A model generated the notes under the pieces. It did no database searches and was not told where the DNA came from. It saw nothing but the letters and a program-made list of their open reading frames with translations. This document shows, one piece after another, positions 28,050-41,000 of a stretch of DNA of 64,000 bases. The first letter of the stretch is position 1; each line of letters starts with the position of its first letter. This stretch comes from Erythrocercus mccallii (lineage: Eukaryota; Chordata; Aves; Passeriformes; Dicruridae), in assembly GCA_013397435.1 (NCBI GenBank), contig VZRG01000284.1, positions 62,001 to 126,000 on the forward strand, read 5' to 3'. The position numbers and the translations under genes were made by a program.

Positions 28050-28275
28050 CAAGCACACAGCACTTCATCATTGCAATAAAAGCTGTACAAAGATATCTTA
28101 AAATCCTGGAGCTCTAATTAGGAGCTATGTTCTCTTTATGAGAATACATAGTTGGTGTTGATATTAATGGGAGTTATGCATGCATACCAGTGTTGGAATA
28201 AACTCTAATTAACACAACCAATCTATTGTGTAAATACATATTAAAGCCTTTTAAAAATGTGTGCTAGCTTTGAAG
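28050..28275. promoter_or_regulatory. Candidate conserved non-coding element
   Basis: The patch contains a near-palindromic homeodomain-type site (AGCTCTAATTAGGAGCT around 28109-28125), a perfect 12-bp palindrome TATGCATGCATA in the 28170s-28180s, a second CTCTAATTAAC site near 28205 and TTGCAATAAA near 28072. Sequence is complex and AT-balanced with no repeat similarity. Function is inferred from motif density only. Confidence 0.25.
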
Positions 28276-28984
28276 CAGATGTTAGAGCTCATGGGCTCAG
28301 AAATTCCCCTCTCTGCAAGGAGTGACACATGAAGGACTTTATTATATCTCAGGTAAACAACAAATATTTGAGAATGTCTCTCACTGCACACTTAGCTGAC
28401 AGGCTGGTGGTTCAGAATCTGCAAGAAAAAGAGAACAGCTTCCAGGTGGAGGGTCAAGAAGATACAGACCCAGGTTCCAAGCCACTGATATTGATTAGGC
28501 TGAACAGATTTATGCAGCCAAATGCAGTAACACCAAAAGGTCTCACACAGGAAAGCTCCAAGGACCAGAAACTGGTCCACACTGCACAGCTCTGCCCTCT
28601 GCAATCCTCCAGCTCTCCTTCATTAGAGCTGCAGGACTTTGCCCTCTGAGTGAAATTACCAGGGAACAGAAGGAAAGCAATCTTTAAATATCAGGATAAG
28701 TCAGGCAGTCACATCAGCAACTGCATGTGCTCCAAGCACATGGCTCACGTTATTAAGATTAGAATGGCCAGGTTTAAGATTTTAAAAGGTAACAATATTT
28801 TTAACAAATTTAATATTAAAGCTTTTAGGTGCTTTTTTGTTGGATCCCAGCCATATACAGAGTTACATGTTTTTCACTATTACAGCATGAGTTTAAATCA
28901 GAAAGTATGATCTTCAGAGCAACAGGAAAGTCAGAAGGCTCATCTCCAAGAAGAAACAATTGATTCTTGGGCTTCAGAAAAGAA

Positions 28985-29080
28985 CAAGTTGAGTTGCAAT
29001 TGGCAGCAATCATGCAATTCAGGATGGCATTAATTGCATATTTTGTGGCTCTGCATTACAATTAGAACTGTACACATCTC
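28985..29080. promoter_or_regulatory. Candidate conserved non-coding element with repeated GCAATT/AATTGC
   Basis: TTGCAATTGGCAGCAATCAT, then GCAATTCAGGATGGCATTAA, then TTGCATATTTTGTGG and GCATTACAATTAG lie in close succession. Alternating GCAAT, ATTGC and AATTA motifs without simple-repeat structure resemble a conserved element. Evidence is motif pattern only. Confidence 0.22.
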
Positions 29081-31554
29081 TCTAAAAATAGCCTTCAATT
29101 TCTCAGGAGAAGGAGAACAGGAGAAGCTCCTTTTCATCAGCTAAAGGCAAAGAGTGATTTTAGAAAACACAGAGCTTGATTGTTCTGTAGAGGGTCAGCT
29201 CTGCTCCTAAGAAGAGTCCATGACTTAATAAACAAAGAAAGAAATAAAAAAAAAAAATAATTCATAGGGTAAATAATAAAGACTTCATTAAAAATGAAAA
29301 AAACCCCATTTTCCATAGTTAGCTGAAGAGTTAGTAGGATGACTGCTTGTAGGCATGTTGAACCATCGCAGTGTGTGACTGGCAGGGCTGCAAACGGAGC
29401 AAATGATTGTGTACCCGTGTTGCTGCAAACTGCCCTTACAGACAGAGCAGAATCACCTAATTTGGGGACTTCTGGACAGACCACTGAAGCACAAAATTCT
29501 GTTTTTATACAAAACACATTGCCCCAAGAACCAAGTGGCAATCAGCTCAATGTGAAGCAGGAAATTTAAAAAGAATGCAGTTGCTTGCATGAGCTAGATG
29601 ATCTGGCATCCAAGGTCACAACACTGGATGTGGAGGTGAAGGACATTCAAGGGATCATTTATTAATGCAATGTGACAATGAAAACAAATTGTTCCCCACA
29701 CTATGAACAAGCAAGAAAATAGCTCCAGGCACCAAAATCTACTGCATCATAAAGAAATTGAACTTGTTTTTACAAGTAATTTAGATGGCAGTTCTGGGAA
29801 CACCTAGGTCAAGGGGTGTGTGGGGGCACATCTCAATTGGTTTATCATCTTGTAGAAATTTGGGTCCTTATTGGAGAAGCACAGACCAAACAGAGCCGGA
29901 ATCTGACAGAGAAGAATCAATGCATAAGTTGAAACATTTGTGCAATGCTGATTTCAACTTTTCCTTCATTGCTGATGAGACCACAGTGAGTTAAATGGGA
30001 AATGAAGACAAAGCACTTCTGTCCCTTATATAAATAAAGACACCCATCCTCCCTTCTCACTGAGATTTAACACAAAGCACCAGTCTGGCTTAAATCTGCA
30101 AACCGCCCTGCTCTCCTCGCATCCTCCTTCTGTTACATATCATGCAAAGGCTATGGCACTCTGATTTTGGTGACCATGTTTGAGTACCAAGGTCATGCTC
30201 ACACTCTGGGCTGTACCTGCTGGTTCTTGTGCACAAATGCAGGAGTTGAGGTGTTGAGGAGAGGATATACAGTCAGCCAGCCCCATATTCTGTACTCTGT
30301 GTTCAGTCACAAAAGCTTTTCCTGTTGCTAAATGTCTACTCTGCTGTCTCCCTGCAGGATCTGCATTACAGGTCACTGGTGATGACCATTTCTTAGTTGC
30401 ACATGGGAGTTTTTGCTTTCTAGTCTGCCATATCTCAAGACATGGACTTTAAAAATCACTCTCCTACTGCATTTGTTTTCTTTCATTTCTAGATTTATAC
30501 TGTATTGCTTTTGTCTCTCTGAAATTATTCCCTATTCTAACTCCTCATAATCATGAGCTGAGAGCTCATAGCTAATAACACTACTCAAAGTGAAATGAAG
30601 CTACAATTTTTTTCCCCTTTAATAGACCAAAGCCATCTTAGATTAAAAGTAAAGGAAATCACAGAAAAACAATTGGAGATTTGGAGTGATCGATGCTGCT
30701 TGAAATGTACTTGCCATGTAATTGAGATACATTCTCATTCTCATTCTGCAGCCATTTACTGATCACATGAGAACGATGATTTGTCATTTTTACTTGCTTC
30801 AAATTACTAAAGGCAATTTAATTTCTCTCATGGAGACAACACATCAGATAACGTGAACATAATCAAGAGGTAATGATCTGTGGCTCTGTGCACACACTGA
30901 TGCTCCTGTAACCAGCTAAACAACCACCTGCATATGGCAGAGGGAAGGCAACACCAGACATTCAGATCCCCAAGCACAGGGTCTCCACCCAGTCAATCAC
31001 ATTATAAACACAGCAATTTAGCTACACCAGGTGACTACAGCAATTTAGATTTCAGATGAGGCAATGCTCCATCTACACAGTCATTCCCATACCCATCTGT
31101 CCATACCTGGACTCAAAGCAGCAGCTGGTGACCACTATAAAGGGTAGGCATGCTCCCTGAAGGCTCTTATGCAATTGGTATGATGGCAATATCTTAGCAT
31201 TCCAAAAATCTATCAACTCTCCCTATCAATCAGTAATTGCAAAGTATTTAGTACTATATTTGCAGTTACTTTTGGGATGGCTGATGCTCAACAGGATGTG
31301 ATTGGGGATGGAACTCTGACCACTTATGGCTGTATGGACTGAATATCAGGAAAAGTCTGGATAAGTCCTCATATAATATCAGGATAAGCTCAACCCTCTC
31401 TCTGACATATCTAAGCTTACAAATCAAAGTAGAAGAAAAGTTGCTACTACAGCTGCTTCCCCTCTTGAAATGTTGGTAAATTAATCTTCAATTTGCTCTA
31501 TTCTGCCCGTTTCTTCTCGAGCAACCTTGTCACAAATATTAAGTAACAGCTGGA

Positions 31555-31691
31555 GTGCTGTTTTGCCCATCCCTGTTCAAGGCCAGGTTGGATGAGGCTC
31601 TGGTTTAGTGACAGGTGTTCTCACCCATGGAAGAGTTAGACCAAGGTGTTCTTTAAATTCCCTTACAACCCAAATCATTCTATGATTTTGT
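31555..31691 (+). mobile_element. CR1 LINE 3'-end fragment
   Basis: The stretch reads CCCATCCCTGTTCAAGGCCA, then GGTTGGATGAGGCTCTGG, a diverged CCCATGG segment, then TTACAACCCAAATCATTCTATGATT. This is the canonical 3' terminus of a CR1 subfamily, ending in an ATTCTATG-type octamer. It is diverged and carries small internal deletions compared with the usual GAGCAACCTGG segment, so it is an old copy. It lies antisense to SPOCK1. The subfamily cannot be assigned by eye. Confidence 0.85.
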
Positions 31692-34600
31692 GGTCACAAA
31701 GTTTTGTGCTTCCCAGGGCCTGTGTTATAAAACTGGGGAGAAGGAGGAAGTACCTAGAAATATAATCCATGTGGACAAAGGTCTGGGGAGCTTCCAGGAG
31801 ACACAGAGAACAAGGGTCAGACTAAGTGCTGTACTCTGAGATTTGGAGCTCATACATCCTGCACTAGCAATGATTTCTTAGAACTCACTGTACTTTTTTT
31901 CTAGATAACGGTGGGGGGAAAAGGATGGAGACTCAGTAAAAGAGCACCCTGGCTTGTTTGACAACTTGGTGGTGCAGCAAACTCAGGAGTTCACTTGTGC
32001 TGCCTGTCATAGGCCAATCATACCATCAAGTCCTGAAGTCCCTCTGCAAAACTGGAAACATCAGGTTTTCCAGCCATGCATGCTTGGTTTTCAAATGTGT
32101 CATCTTTTTCTAACCAAACTTTGTATTTGCAAGTGAGAGGTGAAAGCCAGTCTGAGTTTTTCTGTTCCCAAGTAGCTCCTTATTCCCTGATAATAGATTT
32201 CAAGAAGCCAATTCTCTTCTCCAGAATAGTTATTCCATCCAATCCATTACATCTATTAGATGAACTAATTCACAGTAAGTTTGCACAGATATCACTGACC
32301 ACAATATGGCCCCAGCAGTGTTCATTCATTGTTACAGATGTATGAAATGTACAGTATCCAGCAAGCTCTCAGGTCTCAGAGAGAGTTTTTGTCTGCTGAT
32401 TACAGACAGAGCAAATCTGAAGTGTAAGTACAAATATAAAAATACTCAGCATCCTGCAGTACCCCTGCTCTGGTTGCTTTCAGACTAGCAACAAGACTGA
32501 AGTCCTAAGAATTCCAGCCTGCTTTTTAATTGAGTTCTCAGAATTTTTATTCTGTAATCAAAACAAAAGCCAAACTGAATCTCCAATGCTAAGAAGTGCT
32601 GAAACAAAACATTTGACAGTTACTAGCAAAGAAGCTTTAGGAATGTCTTTTGGAGCATAGCAACCAAGGAAGAGTAAGCAAGCTTAAGCTTTGAAGTTAA
32701 AGCTTTCAGCAATGTTTCTCATTTCTAAAGAACACAATAGAAACAACAAGAAATTAAAAAAAAAAATGCAAAAACCAAACCTCAGGCCTAGTTCAATGCT
32801 CACTGAATGGACCTGCTGTGAAAGACAGCCATACAAAGAAAGCAGAATTAGTCTGTTTGCTCAGAAATCAAGTAATCACAGCTAATCCTTTTGCAGCATT
32901 ATCCTGTTTTGGCCTTTAATAAATCTGCTTTAAATTAAAGATGTACCCAAGCCAAGAAACATCTCCTTTGATGTTTCAAATGGCTCAAATAAGCTGTTTG
33001 CTAGGAAAAGCTCAAAATATGAATTCTGAAACTGAAAAAAAAAAAAAGCCCTTTTCCTACGATAAGAGGCTGGCACCTCTCAGGAAGGTCAGAGACCATT
33101 TAAGACCACAACTTTGAAGCACCTCAGGCATTGGTCCCTCTTGAGTCCATGCATTAGGGGAAAAAATGCTGAAATACATGTCCCTTACAAGCCAGTCAGC
33201 CAAAAGCAGCTAATCCTCCTTTTTTTACAACCATTACATCACATCACTGGAATGCTGGAATAAGGAATTTTACAGGTTAACTGAATGCAGGCACGGGGCT
33301 TGGAACCAGCTTGGAACAAGGTAACTAAATTACTGCAAATGGTATTTTTATTTAAGCTTGTATAATGAGCTGCAAGTTGGCACAATAAACTCTAAGATGT
33401 TCTTGTTTCCTCTTCCTGTTAGGAACAAAACTTTCAGTGCTTGAACTGTATCAGATGACTCACCATGTAAATAACAGTTTTCTCCTGTTTTGACCTTGAC
33501 TGCAGAAAGGAGGATTTTAAAAATAATATGGTTTTACACACCAAATGTACAACAGGCAAGTGGAACTAACACCAGCATCAATCAGGCTGTCCTTAGTGCA
33601 AGAGTATCTGTACTTGAGGGGTTTTTAAGTTCCGACCATCACATGCCAATTTGTTTGATTTGGCAGTCACAACTGTGATTCTAATCAAGTTAGAAAAGCA
33701 GACCTGTGATTACCATCATCAAGATTGGTAGCTTTCCCAAAAAGAACAAATACTGTATTTGCAATCCTCACCCACTGCTTCCTTCCTTTTGAAGGGCGTG
33801 TTCCTGCCCAAATGCATTTGTGGCACAGGGCAGGTCGCCAGCCACAGGCAGCTCAAGGACACAGAGCTGCTCAAACTCTGCTGCTTTATACTTTGATCAT
33901 CCCTTCAGGGAAAACTGTTGCAGCTTTAGGAGCAGGCATGGGAACTTCTGGGAATTTTCCATAAGCCATACAAAAGTGCAGGTTCTGGAGGCATCAGGGT
34001 TAAGTGCAAGGAAGTCAAAGGCTTCCTTGTCTCATGCCCCTTCTCAGCCCTCTGAATAGCCAGGCTGGCTAAACAAGGGTAGTGATGGGAGAAAGCAGCA
34101 CCCACAAACCAGCACCCACTCTCACCAGGATGTGACCATGACATCAGCCTTCACTTCCACTTTTCCTGCTGCCATTCTCTGTCATGAGACCTTGATCCTA
34201 TGCAGTCTCATACAGGCAGATGCAGAAATCCTTTTCCCTTCCAAGCACGCAGGCTGAAAGACTCATCTCAAACATTTTTTGGCAAAACAATTCAACCAGT
34301 GGGCATCCACTTTCTAGATCTTCTGCACTACAAACTGACAGAGAGTACTGGATATTACACCAAAGGAGGGAATTGCTCAACACATTTTTAATTTCATTCA
34401 CTGCAGAATTATATACCACTGTTTAAGACAAGCCAAATTACAATTTACTCTGGTTCCATGTAGTTTTCATCTATGTATTATTTTCTTTCTTGCTGCCTTC
34501 TGAATTCTCATTAACCTTTCTGTCAGAACTGCATTAAATATGGCCTGTTAATTCAACATGTTTTTTAAGAAATTTGACATGGAGATGACAAATGCTCATG

Positions 34601-37600
34601 TAAAAAAAACCAACAAACCCTCTAGTTTAATGAGGCGCATAATAAGAAACACAAAATTCTAGTTTACAACACGTTTTATTTCAGCTTTGCTACTCCAGTG
34701 AGTTCAAAAGTGAGACTATCTGGATAGCTTTGGCATCTGTCCCTAAGGAAGCAGAAGTAAAGGTCATGGGCTTTGAAGAAATCTAAAGACTTGAAGAACT
34801 TCCTCCAAAGCTGAAGCATTTGTGTTATTCTAATATGATATTCTATGGCATACATATTTCCTAAATAAAACCCTTCCAATTAACATATGACTCTTACCAT
34901 AGGCCAAGACAGTAAATTTCTCAAAAAAGTTTATAACTTAGCACGCATTTCTAATGGGAAGATGCAACTTTGATGCAATACAAGGTAAGGAATAAACATT
35001 TGTATTCAAGAAGTTTTGTGAGAGAAATCTTGCATGTTCTACAAACACCAGAAAATACTTGTTAATCCTTAAAAAAACCCAAAGAAGTTTAATTGACTAG
35101 AATGATTAATTGACTGAGGTACTACATCTATCCTCCTAAATATTCTTTTGAAAAATATTCAGTAAGACAATTATGCCATAAAATTACCATTTATATGACT
35201 CCTTTCATCCACAAAGGCGTCAAAGTCCTATGTATGTATAAAGGTATAAATACACAGTACTGCTCAAGTGTAGCCAATCCTGCAGCAGGAAATATCAAAT
35301 GCTTTGCATCAGTAGAAAATATAATGGGATGTTCGAAGGGAGCAATGCTATTTAAATCCAGAGAGATGACAACACCCAATTAACCAGATAAGAGTACTAA
35401 ACCTGCACTCAAATACAGGGTTTCTTTTCAGACTTTTGTTTATTTCCCAGCTGCTGAAAATTAAGTCTCATAAAGCAGCTTTGCTTTTCTTACATAACTC
35501 TCTTGGCCAAGCAAAGTAGTGCTCAGACCCTGTGTCAGATGCCCACAGATGCCCTGTGAGAATCCACTGCTTGCTTTAAACATAAATCAACAAGCGTGAC
35601 AATGTTCTCCACAATCCCATGGTTTTCAGACTATTAAACAGGTTCTTGGCAAGTCTCATGCTTGTACCTGCATTAACTCAGCATGGCATTGAGTGGCACC
35701 AGGACTGGTAATAAAACTGTTGTCTCCTAGCAAAAATAATGGTTGGAACCAAATTATGGAAAAGTCCATGAACCACAAATTCTGTGAAAGCAGCCCCTAA
35801 GCCTTACAGCTGAGTTGCTACAGGAGTTTTAGAAAAGTAAAACTGCTTTGCCCTCCTTTATGCTAACAGTTGGACATATTGAGCCACACAAACGGGTCAA
35901 AATTTCTCAGTTTTTCTCCATTTAACATACCAACTTAAAATCCAACAATTTTGCTTTACCATAAAGTAGAACTGCAGTTTGGGTTATAGTCTGAACATTA
36001 GCAAAATTACTAAATATTAGAGCTAATATATTTTCAGTCTCCAGATGGCCACTGGGCAGATGAAGTTTGTGGCATAAATCTTCTTATTTGCCAGTATAAA
36101 TTCATCAAGCATGAGTGAAGCTTATTAGCAAAACTTAGATGTTATCTCCCAAAGAACTCTAAGGCTCCAGAAGATTAAAAATGTTTTCCTGCCATGACAA
36201 GTACAATGACCTCATAAATATTAGTAGACCCTTTGGCACTGGAAAATGCCATCTACTCCTGCTTCTGTGTAATATTACAGGACTGAGCAATAAAGAACAC
36301 AAGGATGTTGCTGCTACAGTTTACCCCTATAGAGGGCTAAGTAAAACTGCAGTTTGAAGTCATATTTTTGTGCTTCAGAAGTCCATGAAAAACATTTGAA
36401 GAGTGCATTTACCCTTTTGAAGGAGATTCAGCCCATTAGACTAAGATGTTTTCTTCTAAAATATAAATAGCTCAAGAACCAAAAGATTTAGCTAGATAAT
36501 AAATGAGTATTTTTCACATAGTGTCAAACAGCCCGTTATACACCATTGATATTTGAACTGCTTTTGTCAGCAAGAAATTTACTTAAACTCCCTTTGAAAG
36601 AGCTATTTCCTAGAATAACACAGCAAAGCTCTCATGTCTAGTGCTGTACATTTTGTTGACCAGTTAGTTACTCATTTATTGGTACGTGCACTTATCCCCC
36701 ATTTATGTGAATGTTCCATTTGTTCCAAATGGCTGAGCTCAAAGCTGGTCACAGCTGCTTGTGATGTTCCAGACAAAACCTTCCTTTTTTTCCTCCCTCA
36801 CAGGTCTGCAGCATTCCTGGATGTCCTTAAATAGAACTCAGAAATTACATTTCTAAATGACAATTCATCACCCTTCCTGCAGACTTAACAGTATTTTAAA
36901 TTCCTACTGAAGCCTCACCAAATTCAAAGTCAAAGATGACAGCTTTTCTTTTGGAACCAGTTTCTTGAACTCTTCCATACTGAGCCTCGAAATTACTTCT
37001 TGCAGTAGAAGAAAATCTGTGTGTGGCTTCTGCCACAGCACCCAAATTGTCCAGAGGATGCCACTTTTGAAATGTAAGGACTCGAGGTATCTTTGCCCAA
37101 GTCATGCTTCTACAATTGAAACTCCAAGCTCAGTGTTAGCACCTGCTCAGAGGAGGGGCTGGGAAATTGGGTCTAAGAGGCAGCACTGGCCAAGCACTGC
37201 AAAATGGCTTGGACAGACACTACAGACCTTTCTCATCTGGGTTTGGCAAGGGTCCAACTCCCCAAAGAACCAAGGAAAGTGAAGCCAGTCCAGCTGATAA
37301 TTGATTGCAGCTCAGAATTAATGCCCACAGTGACTGATAACAAGTGCCCAAATGAGGTTTGATCTGCCCAACCTGCAGACATTTAATGCCTGAAACAGAC
37401 ACTTAATTCTCAGGCTGGGTTTTCCCAAACTTCAGTCTCATTGTCTCATAGTGCTCCTTGTCTCTCCTTTGCACTGGTGCCAGAAGGGCCAACTTCAGTA
37501 TTTGAAGCTTCACCTGCCATTTTAGCAGTGATATTTTTCTCTTGAACCTTATGGAGACTGAGTATTTTGATAGGTAAACATTGCTGAAGATATAAGCACA

Positions 37601-38056
37601 AATTGACCTATTTTAGCTGTTCACAGTCAATAGGATGCATATATACAGATATTGAAGAATTAATTGTATTAAAATGTTGGAATAGCGTAAATATTTTGAT
37701 TGACAGTATTTGGTACATTGGCTGAAGGTGCTATGAGAAGAAGATCTGAAATAAAGATTTAAATCAATCTTTAAATCAATCACTCAATGACTGTAGAGTT
37801 CATCTTTGCAGCACCCACTCGTTTGCCCTGGAGTGCCTGGTGGGGGCTCTGAGCCCTTACTTCCATGGGGAGGCATTTAACAAATCCATGAGAATTGGCC
37901 TCCAACCTTCAGGAAAGGCATCAGTCCCTTCTCATTCCGACCACAGCTTGGACAGAGAGGTGGGTGAAAGCCTCATCACCCTTACATGTCCTCCTGGTCT
38001 CTCAGTTGTCTCATCTCAGCAGGGAGGGCTCCCCTCATCAAGGTGCTGAGAAGGAG

Positions 38057-38074
38057 AAATGATCAGGATCATTT
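38057..38074. repeat. Perfect 8-bp inverted repeat, 2-base spacer
   Basis: AAATGATC and GATCATTT flank AG. It is a short near-palindrome with no associated feature and could be a dimeric binding site or chance. Confidence 0.5.
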
Positions 38075-41000
38075 GGTTTAAAAATGAGATGAGAATGGGT
38101 GAACTGTGCTGTCAGAGTGATGCTGAAGGATGACAGCAGCCTGCAGAAGGCAACTGCAGCCCTGTGCATGGGATCACCAAGGAAATCCATCCCTGAGTAA
38201 TGCACAGGCTGATGGCTGGAAACTGAGGGGACGTGACGGATTTACACAACTCTCGCAATAGAAAAAACATTTAATTTAAGAAAGATTAGATTGTCACAAT
38301 TGCCCCTGACAAGAGTGTCTGTCTAGTAAGGCCTTGAGCCTGTATTTTGGGCTAGAACTGCGCTTTAGCCAAGACCTTAAAAATATTCACAATACGGGCT
38401 GTCACCAGCGCTACATTTCATTGTCACTCTTTAAGTGTGACTGATTTGCCAAGATCAAGACTAAACTCACGATCAGTGGCAAGGGCACCCAACATGAATT
38501 ATAGAACTGCCTTTCCTTCCTAGCCTCCTGGATATGCTAAGGAAAATGCTTTCCCTGCATTCATGGTTGCTTTTTATATCCACAGCATATCCTCTGTGTA
38601 ATGATGCAGGACTGCTTGGCTCATCCCACAGTCTCTGCCTTGCTCTCACAGTGAAGATGATGCTCAGTAAGCAGGGAGCATTTGGCTATTAGATATAAAA
38701 CTTGTATTAAAAATGTATTGATCTTATGGCCAAGTGTCTTGTACCCTGAGATGAAATGGAAATAGAGATGGGGGTAGAAGCAGAGACAATTTTTTGACAA
38801 TTTTTAACACTGAGGGAAGTGGCTGGTTGTTTAGTGAAGCTCTGAGGAGCCTGGGGCAGTGCCTGGGCAGACTCCATTTACAGATACAGAGCTCTGTTCA
38901 AAATAGGGAGAGAAAAGAAAACCCAAAATCAAGAGAACCAGCTGATTAGAGGGAGGAAGGAACAGGAAAGGACCTTTCTTTTCTCTTCACTATCCCAAAA
39001 TCATTCAAGCAGACGTGAAACTAAAGTCACTAAACAGACAAACCATGCATCCAGAAGAGGCTGTGAAGTCAAAGGATTAGCTTTTTAAATTTCTAAAAGT
39101 GGCATCCTGGAGCTGAGTGGAAGCAGGGAAATGACTGTTGATACAGAGGAAACAGAAGGCTTTTACAACAGGAGTTGTAAAGTAAGGGAGCCAGAGAAGA
39201 ACAATGAACAGAAAACCCTAGACAGTGCTCCCAGCTCCTACAGTGACAGATAATGTCTTTACTGTATTAACAAAGCAATAAATCCCACAGAGTGATCTGC
39301 CACCCTTAAAGCACAGTGTATGCTTAGTCTTGAGGATTTTTTGCCCAAGGGAAGAAAATACTGGAGTTCCAGTGGCAGCTGGAGTCTCAGATTCTCTTCC
39401 AAAGGTAGCTCTAAGTGGGTCACTCAATTTACTGGTAGACTGTGAGATATAATGCTGAAGTTGCAGAGTGTCTTCTCTGAAGAAGAATTAGATGGTGACA
39501 CTTTCGATACTGATGAACTGGGTTTCACTAATCACATCACTGTGGAGATGACCGTGGGTAGTGAAGAAAGCTTTCTTCTAAGTCACTTTACAGAAGTTTA
39601 TAGGCTTCAGTGCTCTGAAAGTCACAAGACTTGCTCCAAGTTTTCACATTCTGTGCTGTAGGCTCACTCACACAGATGACATGGAATAGTTTATGATAGT
39701 ACATCAAAAGAAAAACACTAATTAAAAAGGCTTCCCATTAAAGAAAATGGAAACAATTACAAAAACTAGATTTAGAGCTAATTTTTATATTAGTTATAAT
39801 AAGAAGAAAAATCCCACAACTTTACAGTAACTGTCTACTTGCAGAAAAGAAATGCTCGAAGTTAAACTAATAGAAAACCAGAATGAATGAGATTTAAGGT
39901 TGAAATACCAGGAAACTGTTGCCAACCATCATTCAAATATAGTATTGCATCAGCCTGCGGGGTTGTTCCAAACAGACATACATGAAGAATTCTTCTTACG
40001 TGACTTTTCCAAGCATTGTACAATTACTATTCTTTAGTCACCGATCAACCTGGATGTTGCTCAAAATGGCCTCCTACTATTTTCCAGTTGTGATTTAGGT
40101 CTGAAAACTGTTCTAGTGGAATCAACAAACAGAAAGGGCTGAAATTTAGATAATAATGCCTAATTTATCACCACAGTAGAAATATGATTCACACTCACCT
40201 GTAAATCTACAAGAGCTTTTCACCCTTCGCTCCTGAATTACAGCTGTTGCCTAATCTAAACCCCTGTATTATTCATACTTTATCATTGCAGTGATCTGAC
40301 AATGCTGACTAAAAACTAACTTCCTATCAACCTACATCTCACCATCAGTGAGCAAATTTATGGCAAATACCCCTGGGATCACAGAATTACCTTCATAATG
40401 GTGCATTGGGCACTTTTGGAGCCTCAGTTTATGGCTCCAACCAATGGCCTTTGTGCCCAAAAAACCCTGACTGCCTTTCCTGCTAATTGCACAGTGCTGA
40501 TTGAATAATGGCAAGAGAATACCTCCTGTTACTATATTTTTTGATGCTGTGCTCTTAGGCAGATGGAAGCTGTTTACTGCAGATTATATTCAGGTATTCT
40601 TAATCCTAACCTCTTGTTGCAGCCATCAATTTTAAAATTTATCAACTATTTCATTGTATTTTACAGCAAAAGCTATCTCTGTGTATAACCACATGAGCTC
40701 ACAACATTTTTGGTCCATAAACACCCCCTGAATTAATCTTTACCTGCCTTATTTCCTATTTTCATTTCCCAAGGAACAGCTTCTTTTTATTTTTATAGAC
40801 ACTATATGGTCCAAAGAAACAGCTAAGTGAAAACATAACAGTTAACTGCCCTCAGCCTGCAGCCCATATCTTTTGGCATCACCAGGAACACTTAGAGCTG
40901 CAAGACTGGATTCAGTAGCTCCTATAAGTAAAAATACTGCTGAAAGGAAAGTACACAAACATCTCTGAAGACTGAAGTGTCCCCACCTGACCCCTTTGTT

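Noticed and set aside
31330..31410. Imperfect repeat of AATATCAGGA-AAG around 31340 and 31378 as a transposon remnant
   Set aside because: The match is short and imperfect, with no family signature beyond it.
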